The notes beneath the pieces were generated by a model. That model was not told where the DNA came from. It worked only from the letters and a program-made list of their open reading frames with translations, and did not search any database. Shown here one piece after another: positions 52,558 through 61,136 of a stretch of DNA of 64,000 nt (positions are counted from its first letter, which is position 1; the number at the start of each line of letters is the position of its first letter). Source of the stretch: an uncultured Kineothrix sp. (GTDB lineage: Bacteria > Bacillota > Clostridia > Lachnospirales > Lachnospiraceae); the NCBI GenBank assembly GCA_910588855.1, contig CAJUSR010000018.1:1-64000 (forward strand). Reading direction: 5' to 3'. Position numbers and translations under genes: made by a program.

Positions 52558-53898
52558 TTATTCCGTTTTCCCTGCCGCTACCAAATCCAGCAATTCGGTA
52601 ATCGCTTCCGCAATATCCTTTTTCCCTGTTACAATATCGGGCATCCCGTTGAATACAGGCACTCTTTCTTCCTGTGTTACCTGATCCTGCACTGCAGACG
52701 CCATACCGGTTGCCCCTTCTACCATGTCAAGCCCTGCCACTGCGAGAGAAGATAACTGCGATTCATCCACCTGCGTACCGTTTTTCAATGCCGTTGCAGA
52801 TACGCTTGCAAACTTGGATACCATTTCATCCGATGTCATATAAGAAATAAATTCTACACATGCTTTCTGTTTTTCCGGGTCATCCCATGCTTTTTTCGTG
52901 ATATACCAGCCGGAAGAAAGGCCGCCGATAATATCCGTAGATTTACGGTCATTTTTCCCGGGTACATAAGTTACCGTGAAATTGTCAACATCGTCAGTAG
53001 CTCCTTCAATGCCTCCTACTTTCCATGAACCATCAATCAAAAATGCTGCCTTGCCGTCAATAAATAACTGGAATGTTTCCCCGTCCGTTGCAGACAACGT
53101 GTTGTCCGGCAAGAACCCTTTTTCGTACAATGTTTTCATATCGCCGATACCGTTTACCCACGCTTTTCCATGTTCGTCATCTACGGAACCAGGTAACACA
53201 TTGTGGGTTGCGGGGGTTAAATAGTTATAAATACAAAATTCAAACCAATAATGCGGTATTTCTGCAAAAGAAGTTGCAATGGGCGTATATCCCGCATCCT
53301 TCACTTGCTGGCAGATATCCATGAACTCATCCCATGTGGTGTCTGCCGAAGGGATTTCGATGCCTGCTGCCTGGCACACTTCTTTATTGACAAAAAGCCC
53401 TTCCCAATATCCGTTTACCGGTACGGAGTAATTTTTCCCGTCTACCGGGGAAGCCCCCATCATGCCATCCTTCATATTCGTTGCATAGTCCGGATAAGTT
53501 TTCCGTATCTCTTCAATCGAAACTACTTTCCCTGCTTCTACGAAAGGATTGGAATCCACACCGTTAAAGTAGAAAAGCACATCCGGTTCCGAACCCATTT
53601 CAAAATCCGATATCACCCTTGCCTTAAACGTTTCCGCAGATGTCCCGGATGCATCGTTGATTTTGTTCCCTGTCTCTTCCTGCCAAGCTGCAATCGCTTC
53701 CTGATAATTGGCAGCATTGGTATCCTCACCTGCAAAGGTTGTCGTCACGTTCAAAGTAACAGAACCTCCGCCCGTTTCTTTGCTTTCTTCCGCCCCACTG
53801 CTGCTTTGTGCCGGTGCATTCCCCGATGAACTGTTCCCGCAGGCCGCCAAAGATAATACCATTGCGCCTGTTAATAGCATTGCCAACATTTTTTTCAT
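52558..53898 (-). CDS. Sugar ABC transporter solute-binding lipoprotein (second system)
   Basis: A 446-residue CUT1-type binding protein with a lipobox (VLSLAAC) and a Ser/Ala-rich linker. The bilobal body includes PDVLFYFNGVDSNPFV and FLIDGSWKVGGIEGATDD. The ATG at 53898 follows GGGAGGTAGAG; 13 upstream codons are excluded. It supplies an unidentified sugar to the two permeases downstream. It lies 95 bases after the kinase gene. Confidence 0.93.
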   Translation of the reverse strand: MKKMLAMLLTGAMVLSLAACGNSSSGNAPAQSSSGAEESKETGGGSVTLNVTTTFAGEDTNAANYQEAIAAWQEETGNKINDASGTSAETFKARVISDFEMGSEPDVLFYFNGVDSNPFVEAGKVVSIEEIRKTYPDYATNMKDGMMGASPVDGKNYSVPVNGYWEGLFVNKEVCQAAGIEIPSADTTWDEFMDICQQVKDAGYTPIATSFAEIPHYWFEFCIYNYLTPATHNVLPGSVDDEHGKAWVNGIGDMKTLYEKGFLPDNTLSATDGETFQLFIDGKAAFLIDGSWKVGGIEGATDDVDNFTVTYVPGKNDRKSTDIIGGLSSGWYITKKAWDDPEKQKACVEFISYMTSDEMVSKFASVSATALKNGTQVDESQLSSLAVAGLDMVEGATGMASAVQDQVTQEERVPVFNGMPDIVTGKKDIAEAITELLDLVAAGKTE

Positions 53899-53993
53899 AT
53901 CTCTACCTCCCGATTCCTTTGTTTGATATGTCTCCATTTCTTATATCCATCATATAAAATAAGTAGAAAATAGAAAATTGTCAGACTTGCTAT

Positions 53994-55856
53994 TTATTGT
54001 CTTTTATTGCCCTCATGTTCCATTTTCAATGTAATCCTGCTTATTGTTTCATTATTTCCACTATTTTTTACCGTCAATCCGCAATCCCCCCCATAAATAA
54101 TCTTAACTCTCCGGTTTACATTGCGTATTCCCAAACTCGCAGAGCCAAAGTCCCCAGGCTCATAATCCTCCGCCAGCAATACCTTTATTTTTTCTTTATC
54201 CTCTTCCGTCATCCCTCCCGTATTGCATACCTCTACAACCAGCCTTTCCCCTTCCCGGAATACGCAGATGGAAATCCTTCCCTTCGTCTGCCCGTTGATG
54301 CCATGCTCAACTGCATTCTCAATAATCGGCTGGATTACCAGACGGGGAACCTTCACCGGAAGTAGGCTTTCATCCACATCCTTCTCCACGAACAACCTCT
54401 CCCCCAACCTCTGGGAAATAATAAAAAGATAGGCATCCACATAAGACAGTTCTTCTGCCAACGTCACAAAACGCCTATGCCGCCTGTCCATCGTAGCTTC
54501 CAACATAATGGACAGGTTCTCAATCATCCGGCTCACCTTATAATTTTCATTCATTCTGGCTTCCCAATTAATGATTTCCAGAGTGTTATTCAGAAAATGA
54601 GGGTTAATCTGCGCCTGTAATGCCATAATCCTGGCATCTTTTAACGCAAGTTCCTCCGTATAAATCTTCTCAATCTGGTGCCGCAGCCTAACCGACATAT
54701 GGTTAAAAGCTTCCTCCAAATATTCAAATTCCTGACTGTTGGCATTGTTTTCAATCCGGTAGCCAAAATTCCCTTCCTCTATCTTATGGGCTGCCTGAAT
54801 CAGGCTGCCTACAGGCTTTGTCACCTTCCTGCTGAAAAAAACAAAAACAATGACTATCAAAGGAGCCATAAAAAGAATCAGTATCACGGATATATATTTC
54901 ACCACATAAGTTTCGTCAATAATCGCCTGGCTGTCTAGCGCTATCAGATAACCGATATAGTGCCTCTCCGGTTTCCTCACCGAATAAGCATAATATTCTT
55001 TCCCTACTTTCAGCAATTTGCAGTTCCTGTTATTTTCCTCAAACAGTTCTTTGCCGATTCCCGTCTTTTTCTCAAACGCCTCCGGATTTTCCTCCGTCAA
55101 AAGAACATTATCCACATATACGGCGCTCCCCGTATATCCCCATGTGCTGTCCAGGCTTCCAAATACTACCTCTTTGTTCAGCTCCATCGTCAAAACCGCA
55201 TACGGATGATAAGAAGGCGTCATCAGGTTCCGCACAAGGTACACCCTGTCTTCCACGCTGAAAATTGCCACATCCGTATCCAGTTGTGGGTAAATCTCCA
55301 ACACCTTCGGCAACACTTCTTCCTCAAACTTTCTGCCCGCCTGATATACCGCATTGCTGGTACCTCCCCGGAATGCGGTAAAAAATTGTACCGTAGGGTT
55401 GTCCGTAAAAAACAACGACGTATATAAAAAACTATCATTGTAACAATAATGCTGCTCCAAAAACATATTTACCCCTTTTCGGAAAGCCAGAATGTTCCCG
55501 TCCTTCTGATATTGGCTGTAACATTCTTTAATGGTCGGGAGGTAAGAAGCGTTCTTGGAAGCCTCCACCGCAGCATCCATCCGCATCTCACATATTTTAA
55601 TGGCATTATCCGCCGATGTTACTATCGTACGCTCCGTCTGGGAATGAATCTCCTCCGCCGCCACGTAAAATATGGCATAGGCGATGATAATAAGGGGAAG
55701 CAGCCAGCATAATAGTAAAAGCCGAATCATGCTCCATTTTAAGGGAGCTTTTTTCCGCACTTTTGCCGGTTCCCTCTTATCTGTTATAGGTTTGTAGTTG
55801 TTTTTTTCAAGATTCTTATTGGTTTTTCGTTTCTTTATTATCTTTGATACTTCCAT
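53994..55856 (-). CDS. YesM-type sensor histidine kinase (second system)
   Basis: A 620-residue membrane kinase: a basic N-terminus, a membrane segment at about 44-66, an extracellular sensor region, a second segment (VVKYISVILILFMAPLIVIV), HAMP, the phospho-histidine motif (QINPHFLNNT), and an ATPase domain (QPIIENAVEHGI; GSASLGIRNVNRR). It is the first gene of the kinase-SBP-permease-permease-regulator operon, an order different from the first system. The predicted promoter is about 460 bases upstream, beyond the 293-bp palindrome. Confidence 0.93.
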   Translation of the reverse strand: MEVSKIIKKRKTNKNLEKNNYKPITDKREPAKVRKKAPLKWSMIRLLLLCWLLPLIIIAYAIFYVAAEEIHSQTERTIVTSADNAIKICEMRMDAAVEASKNASYLPTIKECYSQYQKDGNILAFRKGVNMFLEQHYCYNDSFLYTSLFFTDNPTVQFFTAFRGGTSNAVYQAGRKFEEEVLPKVLEIYPQLDTDVAIFSVEDRVYLVRNLMTPSYHPYAVLTMELNKEVVFGSLDSTWGYTGSAVYVDNVLLTEENPEAFEKKTGIGKELFEENNRNCKLLKVGKEYYAYSVRKPERHYIGYLIALDSQAIIDETYVVKYISVILILFMAPLIVIVFVFFSRKVTKPVGSLIQAAHKIEEGNFGYRIENNANSQEFEYLEEAFNHMSVRLRHQIEKIYTEELALKDARIMALQAQINPHFLNNTLEIINWEARMNENYKVSRMIENLSIMLEATMDRRHRRFVTLAEELSYVDAYLFIISQRLGERLFVEKDVDESLLPVKVPRLVIQPIIENAVEHGINGQTKGRISICVFREGERLVVEVCNTGGMTEEDKEKIKVLLAEDYEPGDFGSASLGIRNVNRRVKIIYGGDCGLTVKNSGNNETISRITLKMEHEGNKRQ

Positions 55857-55949
55857 ATCAATGTTCCTTTCGAGGGTGTTGGGGGGGGTTGTGATAATCT
55901 TCTAGCGATATCCCTCCGGGTGTCCGCCCTTCCCGCTCTGCTTTGGTCC

Positions 55950-56242
55950 GTTCCTGCCTGCCCTTACTGGTTTTGCCCGGTGGCAGCCCTGAAATGGAAG
56001 CTGGTGGGGTACTGTTGCAGAAAATCGGACATTTCACTTATGAAATGGAGAACCACTAGGGAAAAACCGCCAAGGAAGGCGGTTTTAGGCACTATGCGGC
56101 ACGGATGCCGCTTAGTGCCGACCCGTCCGCCTCCAATCCCCCAGCCCATTTCATTAGTGGAATCCGATTGTCTGCCCAAGTTCCCCACCAGCTTCCATTC
56201 CAGGGCTGCCATCGGGCGAAACCGGTAAGGGCAGGCAGGAAC
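55950..56242. repeat. 293-bp imperfect palindrome with two internal hairpins
   Basis: Arms of about 97-99 bp (55950-56048 and 56146-56242) are complementary, e.g. GTTCCTGCCTGCCCTTAC against GTAAGGGCAGGCAGGAAC and GGAAGCTGGTGGGG against CCCCACCAGCTTCC. The centre contains two hairpins, AACCGCC-AAGGAA-GGCGGTT and GGCACTA-TGCGGCA/TGCCGC-TTAGTGCC. No convincing direct repeats flank it. Open frames through it are mirror artefacts. Confidence 0.85.
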
Positions 56243-56264
56243 GACTTCCTTGACCAATACCCAA

Positions 56265-56296
56265 TCAGCCACTTGGCTCGTTGCTCGCGGGAATAA
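56265..56296 (+). repeat. Element B, copy 4 (3' end only)
   Basis: CAGCCACTTGGCTCG, then TTGCTCGCGGGAATAAA, matches the last 32 bases of the long-form element B at 29.56 kb exactly. The rest is missing, and the 293-bp palindrome lies immediately to its left. Confidence 0.75.
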
Positions 56297-56315
56297 AACC
56301 CGATTCGATAGTGCA

Positions 56316-56344
56316 ATTATAGTTTACTTTTAGCGGCTACTCAA
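56316..56344 (-). promoter_or_regulatory. Predicted promoter of the second kinase/ABC operon
   Basis: TTGAGT (56339-56344), a 17-base spacer and TATAAT (56316-56321) on the minus strand. If used, the leader (about 450 bases) contains the element B remnant and the whole 293-bp palindrome. Confidence 0.6.
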
Positions 56345-56446
56345 TTCCGAAAAGGAACTATTTTTAACGTTCCGGTAAAAAATAAGACCGAGAACCTATT
56401 TTTAGATTCCCAGCCCGAGGTGTTGTTTATACTGTCCGTTCTTCTT

Positions 56447-56560
56447 TCAATTTTTAACTTCATCAAGAGGAAGCCCTGCATATTTTGTAATTTTTTCAAG
56501 CATCAATATTTCATCTGCCAGTATTCTTTTTGCTATCTCTTTCAGCGTTTTTTTCCCCTT
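56447..56560 (-). pseudogene. C-terminal gene remnant
   Basis: A 37-codon stretch without an ATG near its beginning encodes KEIAKRILADEILMLEKITK, then YAGLPLDEVKN and a stop. It looks like the C-terminal tail of a larger protein, in the style of transposase-like PD-(D/E)XK (Rpn) or helix-turn-helix proteins. A stop lies directly upstream. Low confidence. Confidence 0.3.
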
Positions 56561-56691
56561 CTATTTTATAATTTTATATTATCATATAATTGAAATATTT
56601 TCAATCACGACTAAACTGTCTGCACGGATAAAACCACATCGCTAGCACGATAAACAAGATGGTAAGGATAAAATTTTTAAGTCAAAGCATA

Positions 56692-56720
56692 TTGAACAAC
56701 ACTTCTGCATATGCTATAAT
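56692..56720 (+). promoter_or_regulatory. Predicted promoter of the antitoxin-like RNA
   Basis: TTGAAC (56692-56697), a 17-base spacer and TATAAT (56715-56720) within the extended -10 TATGCTATAATG. No open reading frame follows. Confidence 0.7.
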
Positions 56721-56726
56721 GCCGAT

Positions 56727-56811
56727 AGGCAAAAAGAGATGCAAAAGTTCCATGTGAACAAAGAACGAAATCCCCAAACCGTGTTCCAGCACAGTTTGGG
56801 GATTCTTCTTT
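56727..56811 (+). ncRNA. Candidate antisense antitoxin RNA
   Basis: A predicted transcript starting about 7 bases after the -10 would end at a strong hairpin (AATCCCCAAACCGTG paired with CACAGTTTGGGGATT, one mismatch, about 56771-56805) followed by a T-rich stretch. It converges on the small membrane-peptide gene at 56841-56939. The hairpin can also end the toxin mRNA, so the two RNAs would overlap at their 3' ends, the arrangement of BsrG/SR4 and TxpA/RatA type I systems. Confidence 0.55.
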
Positions 56812-56840
56812 ACTTTTATAGTGGCAAAGCACCCACTAGG

Positions 56841-56939
56841 CTATTTGTTGCTCTTGTCATCACCGTCTAACCATTTGATGATGTAGTGGCAAGCCACACC
56901 AGCCACAACGGCAATTAAAAAAGATGCAAATATCTCCAT
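56841..56939 (-). CDS. Small membrane peptide, candidate type I toxin (holin-like)
   Basis: A 32-residue peptide too short for usual gene calling. It has a hydrophobic helix (residues 3-21, ending VAGVACHYI) and a charged C-terminus (KWLDGDDKSNK), resembling putative holin-like toxins widespread in Firmicutes. A very strong ribosome binding site (GGAGGAGG) lies 7 bases before the ATG, and an extended -10 (TATGCTATAAT, 56985-56990) upstream. A convergent small RNA gene lies just beyond its stop. It probably inserts in the membrane; toxicity is inferred. Confidence 0.65.
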   Translation of the reverse strand: MEIFASFLIAVVAGVACHYIIKWLDGDDKSNK

Positions 56940-56984
56940 GCAAACACCTCCTCCCTGTTGCGGGTATCGGTGAGCAACACATAA

Positions 56985-56990
56985 ATTATA
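56985..56990 (-). promoter_or_regulatory. Extended -10 of the toxin-like gene
   Basis: TATGCTATAAT on the minus strand, about 50 bases before the start codon; the same string is used by the convergent RNA promoter. The -35 is poor. Confidence 0.55.
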
Positions 56991-57078
56991 GCATATTATC
57001 CGATGTTCCCATACCTTTTTCTCGAAGAATTGTTAAGCATACCTGTAACCGAAAGATAAGAAATGGCGTCCTGTAAAA

Positions 57079-57112
57079 CGAAGAAACGGCATAGCCGAAG
57101 CTACACCGTTTC
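57079..57112 (-). terminator. Probable terminator of the GH94-mutase operon
   Basis: GAAACGGCATAGC (57083-57095) and GCTACACCGTTTC (57100-57112) pair with one mismatch around a 4-base loop, followed on the minus strand by TTCGTTTT. It lies about 90 bases past the mutase stop. Confidence 0.65.
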
Positions 57113-57203
57113 GAGAAAAAAATCTTATGCTGTTTTATGAGTGCCGCCCCAACCGGCAATCTCTTTCCGCATCCACATCTATTCGCCATCTACCGCCTAA
57201 TCC

Positions 57204-58628
57204 TTAAGCAAATTTCCCCAGCCCTAAAAACTCTTCATATTTATCGCAAACCTGTTTCGCCATCTCAATATCCGGCATTTCACAGAAGATACGGATAAGC
57301 GGTTCCGTTCCGGAAAACCTTCCGATTACCCAGCCGCCGTTTTTAAAGTATACTTTACTGCCATCCAGATAAGAAACTTTCTCTATTTCAAAAGGAAGCT
57401 CCGGTATCTTTTTCTCTTCCATCAGAACCTTATGCATCTTATCCTTCTTTTCCTGATTGAATTTATAGTCTCTTTCCTCCATGAAAATAGAGCCGCATTC
57501 TTCTTCAATCTCTTTGTAAATTTCGGAAAGTTTCTTTCCCGTTGCAGCAATCATTTCCACCAACAACGCAGCCGCATAGATGCCATCTTTCCCGTTAATG
57601 TGTCCCCGTACGGTAAGGCCACCCGAAGATTCGCCGCCGATAATCGCCCCTACTCCATTCATCTTGGCGGAAATATGCTTAAAACCTACAGGAACTTCAT
57701 AGCACTTCTGCCCAAACTTGTCCGCTACTTTGTCCAGCATATGAGTCGTCGCGACATTGCGCACTACCGGCCCTTCCCATCCTTTGTACTTCACCAGATA
57801 ATAGTAAAGCAGCACAAGGATATCGTTGGGATGAAGGAAACGCCCCGTATCGTCGATAACGCCAATCCTGTCCGCATCGCCGTCCGTGGCTATCCCGATA
57901 TCCGCTTTATAATCAATTACCGCATTCTGCAAAGGCCGCAACGTCACCGCATTCGGTGCAGGCAGCTTTCCGCCGAACAAAGTATCGTGCCTGTCATGGA
58001 TAACGGTCAGCTCACACCTTGCGGTATGAAGAATCGTCGCCAGCGAAGTTTCGCTAACCCCATACAAAGGATCCAAAACCACCCGCAGCCCCTTTGCCCG
58101 GATAGCGTCCATATTCACCGTCGATATAATATTGTCAAGATACTCGTTCAGCGGATAAATTTCCTGAATCAGCCCAAGAGACAGAGCCTTTTCGTATTCC
58201 ATCCCTTTTACGGATTCCCCGTCCATCTTTTTAATATATTCTTCAATATCTTTCGTCTGGCTCTCGTCCGCATCCCTGCCTCCGGCCGTAAACACTTTGA
58301 TGCCATTATAAATCGCCGGGTTATGACTGGCCGTCACCATCATTCCATAAGGAAATTCGTGTTTCATTACATAAAACATAATCAACGGAGTCGGTGATGA
58401 TTTGTTAATCAAATAAGCTGTAATCCCTTCTTCCGCAAACACTTCCCCGGCCCACTGCATTGCTTCCTTTGCCAGAAACCTTCTGTCATAACCGATAACA
58501 ATCCCCTTATCCGTTTTTCCCTCCGCTTTCATTTTACTGCAAAGAGCCTTGGCCAACAACTGGATATTCGCCTTTGTGAAATCATCCCCGATGATAGCCC
58601 TCCAGCCCCCCGTACCAAATTTAATCAT
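57204..58628 (-). CDS. Phosphohexomutase (phosphoglucomutase/phosphomannomutase family)
   Basis: A 474-residue alpha-D-phosphohexomutase. Four family motifs are present: the phosphoserine loop TASHNP near residue 100, the metal loop DGDADR, the sugar-binding GGESSGG, and the phosphate-binding RFSGTEPLIRIF. The gene overlaps the GH94 phosphorylase gene by 8 bases (ATGATTAA), so the two are coupled. A GH94 phosphorylase makes a sugar-1-phosphate, which this enzyme would turn into the 6-phosphate. If GH94 is a chitobiose phosphorylase the substrate is GlcNAc-1-phosphate. The ATG at 58628 behind GGAAGGAG is preferred; the ATG two codons earlier is possible. Confidence 0.9.
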   Translation of the reverse strand: MIKFGTGGWRAIIGDDFTKANIQLLAKALCSKMKAEGKTDKGIVIGYDRRFLAKEAMQWAGEVFAEEGITAYLINKSSPTPLIMFYVMKHEFPYGMMVTASHNPAIYNGIKVFTAGGRDADESQTKDIEEYIKKMDGESVKGMEYEKALSLGLIQEIYPLNEYLDNIISTVNMDAIRAKGLRVVLDPLYGVSETSLATILHTARCELTVIHDRHDTLFGGKLPAPNAVTLRPLQNAVIDYKADIGIATDGDADRIGVIDDTGRFLHPNDILVLLYYYLVKYKGWEGPVVRNVATTHMLDKVADKFGQKCYEVPVGFKHISAKMNGVGAIIGGESSGGLTVRGHINGKDGIYAAALLVEMIAATGKKLSEIYKEIEEECGSIFMEERDYKFNQEKKDKMHKVLMEEKKIPELPFEIEKVSYLDGSKVYFKNGGWVIGRFSGTEPLIRIFCEMPDIEMAKQVCDKYEEFLGLGKFA

Positions 58629-61032
58629 TTGCATCTCCTTCCTTTCCCATCATCGCTTTTACGTGATGCACTGTTCCTTTTTCCGCAACAGGAATGCTTT
58701 CTACTTTCTCCCCGTCCAGATACAGCTCTTTTATGCCTTTCATTACCCCATCCGGATTAACCACCTCTATCTCATAAACAGCGCCTCTCCACTGCCTTGT
58801 CATTGAGAATTTTTTCCAATCCGCCGGTACGCAAGGGTCGATTTCCAATGTTTCAAACCCCGGGCGCATACCAAGGATATACCTTGTAGCTGAAAAATAA
58901 GCCCATCCGCCGCTGCCTGTCATAAAAGGATGCCTTGCCCTGCCATGAGCCGAATGATCCTTTCCCATAATGAACTGGCAGTAAGAATAAGGTTCCGCTT
59001 CCCTTATCTCTATTTTATCATTCTGCCAGTAAGGACACAAGGCATTATAAAATTTCATTGCCTTATCCCCTCTGCCCAGCCTGCATTCTGCCGCCCATGC
59101 CCAAGGGTTCGGATGGGAAAATACCGCCCCGTTCTCTTTCACCCCCGGATAAACCCTGGTCACAAAACCTATATCGTCATCGGGCAATGTATAAGATGGC
59201 GCATTCAGCATAAGTCCCCAGGGCGTATAGAGGTATTCCTCCACACTGTCCATAGCCTTACGCCCTTTTTCTTCCTCCGCCGCCCCGGACAATACGGCCC
59301 ACGCATTGGACTCCAAATGTACCTTCCCTTCCTTATCCTCCTTCGTGCCTATCTTTTTCCCGTTCTTTGTAATCCCCCTAATGAACCATCCCCCGTCCCA
59401 AAGTTCTTCGTTGCAGACTTTCTTTACATGCCCGGCAACTTTGTCATATTTTTCCACATCTTCTTCCCTGCCCAGATATCTTGCCAATTCTATAAAATTT
59501 TTCAATGCCCAATAATGCAGGAAAGAGACCATAGCGCTTTCCCCGCCGCCCAGATTCAGGCAGTCATTCCAATCCGCACGCAATCCTTTACAGATTCCCG
59601 TCGCCCCTACCATTTTGGCAGAAAAGTCCAGAATCCGCATCATATGCTCATAAACCGTGCCCTCTCCTCCATCCGCATAAGTCACCGTTTCATCCGCTAA
59701 TCCCGTCTCTCCGGTTTCCTTTATGTACTCAACAATGGCAGCCACCAGCCACAAAGCATCGTCGGAACAAGCATCTTCCAATCCATGCACGATACTGCCT
59801 TTATCCGGCCTGGGCACTACGGTAGGCGATTGGAAAGGTTTTACCTCCCTGTCCGGCTCAAACCATTCCGGCTGGAACAAATGCAGCCCATACCCGTCGG
59901 AAACCAGACCACGCAGCAGCTCTATGATACGCTGCCTGCATTTACCCGGGTTGGAATGGGGGATTGTCATCGCATCCTGGGCCGTATCCCGGTATCCCAG
60001 GCCGACCCGGCCGCCCACTTCGATAAACGATGCAAACCGGGAAAACATCACATTGATTTCTGACTGGTAAAGCGTCCAGATATTAATTAAAGTATTCATG
60101 CCTTCATTAGGTGTCCGGATTTGCAGTTTCCCCAGCTTTGCATCCCAATACTCCTTTAAATCCTCGTATACTTTATCTACGTTTGCCCAATCGCTGTATT
60201 TCTTCCTCGCCTTTTTCCCTTCTTCCCGGTTCCCTTCCCCCAACAGAAAAAGGATTCTTGTTTCCTCCCCGGGCATCAGCCGTATATTTTTCTGCAGCGC
60301 GCCGCAATGATTATTCCCAAGTTCATAAGATCCGCCGCAATAGCCGCATTCCACCGCTTGTGGATTATCCTCTGTCCGGTAACTGCCGATAAATTTATCT
60401 CTCAGGCAGTCAAACCCGTCCGGCTCTACATTGGACGTAAAATATTGATATCCAAATTCCTCATAAAATAAATCATACGCAATCACCCCGTCTTCATAAG
60501 ACGAACCGGAGCAGTATAAACTCATTTGGAAATTCTGGTTGTCGATATTGATATGATGGAACGAAAATTCGCAATAAGAAAACAAACTCAAGTCCTTTGG
60601 TTTGGTATCCTCGTTTTTTATCACCACATCCCACAGTTCCAAAGCATCGCCAATCGGCACGGACAATGTCTGTTTCGCCCATATCTTATGGTATCTGCAC
60701 TCATAGGATGAATAAGACAGCCCATGCCTGCAAATATATTCCGCTTCGTCTAACGGCTTCCCTACCGGCTGCCAGGATATGCTCCAATAATCCCCGTCTT
60801 CGTTATCCCTCACATATACATAATGCCCCGGTCGGTCCATCGGCACACTGTTTCCGCGAAACCGGGTAATCCTATGGTATTCCGGCGTTTTATAAAACAA
60901 ATATCCCCCTGCCGTGTGGTTTACTACCGCGCACAAATCCTCCACCCCTAAATAATTCGTCCACGATGTGGGGATATCCACCCTGTCTATCACATACTCA
61001 CGTTTCCCATTATCAAAATAACCATATTTCAT
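58621..61032 (-). CDS. GH94 phosphorylase, probably N,N'-diacetylchitobiose phosphorylase
   Basis: An 803-residue cytoplasmic inverting phosphorylase. The catalytic aspartate lies in GLRADWNDCLNLGGGES. From memory the protein follows Vibrio chitobiose phosphorylase closely, from the N-terminus (MKYGYFDNxxREYVI) through WSRFASFIEVGGRxGLGYRD to the length (about 800), more so than cellobiose phosphorylase. It would split imported GlcNAc-beta-1,4-GlcNAc with phosphate into GlcNAc-1-phosphate and GlcNAc. The ATG at 61032 after GGAGG is chosen over one seven codons earlier. The overlapping mutase and the GH20 operon elsewhere in the window fit. Cellobiose or another disaccharide remains possible. 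Confidence 0.85.
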   Translation of the reverse strand: MKYGYFDNGKREYVIDRVDIPTSWTNYLGVEDLCAVVNHTAGGYLFYKTPEYHRITRFRGNSVPMDRPGHYVYVRDNEDGDYWSISWQPVGKPLDEAEYICRHGLSYSSYECRYHKIWAKQTLSVPIGDALELWDVVIKNEDTKPKDLSLFSYCEFSFHHINIDNQNFQMSLYCSGSSYEDGVIAYDLFYEEFGYQYFTSNVEPDGFDCLRDKFIGSYRTEDNPQAVECGYCGGSYELGNNHCGALQKNIRLMPGEETRILFLLGEGNREEGKKARKKYSDWANVDKVYEDLKEYWDAKLGKLQIRTPNEGMNTLINIWTLYQSEINVMFSRFASFIEVGGRVGLGYRDTAQDAMTIPHSNPGKCRQRIIELLRGLVSDGYGLHLFQPEWFEPDREVKPFQSPTVVPRPDKGSIVHGLEDACSDDALWLVAAIVEYIKETGETGLADETVTYADGGEGTVYEHMMRILDFSAKMVGATGICKGLRADWNDCLNLGGGESAMVSFLHYWALKNFIELARYLGREEDVEKYDKVAGHVKKVCNEELWDGGWFIRGITKNGKKIGTKEDKEGKVHLESNAWAVLSGAAEEEKGRKAMDSVEEYLYTPWGLMLNAPSYTLPDDDIGFVTRVYPGVKENGAVFSHPNPWAWAAECRLGRGDKAMKFYNALCPYWQNDKIEIREAEPYSYCQFIMGKDHSAHGRARHPFMTGSGGWAYFSATRYILGMRPGFETLEIDPCVPADWKKFSMTRQWRGAVYEIEVVNPDGVMKGIKELYLDGEKVESIPVAEKGTVHHVKAMMGKEGDAND

Positions 61033-61059
61033 CCCAATCCTCCATTCCTGCATTGCCTG

Positions 61060-61103
61060 CCGGTTTTTCTATCATTATGTTTATTATATCCCTTAAAAAC
61101 CGG
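61060..61103. promoter_or_regulatory. Inverted repeat surrounding a -10 box before the GH94 gene
   Basis: CCGGTTTTT (61060-61068) and AAAAACCGG (61095-61103) flank TATAAT (minus strand, 61083-61088). It could be an operator around the GH94 promoter, or a terminator for the dipeptidase gene. Confidence 0.45.
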
Positions 61104-61136
61104 AAAACGGTATGGATAAGAATGCGAATATTTGTC

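Noticed and set aside
55920..56316. Open frames on both strands through the 293-bp palindrome
   Set aside because: Both strands give mirror-image peptides (e.g. VPACPYWF and VVPACPYRF), as expected from a palindrome, not from a gene.
57204..58628. Naming the mutase pgcA or glmM
   Set aside because: The motifs only define the phosphohexomutase family; context suggests GlcNAc-1-phosphate but does not prove it.
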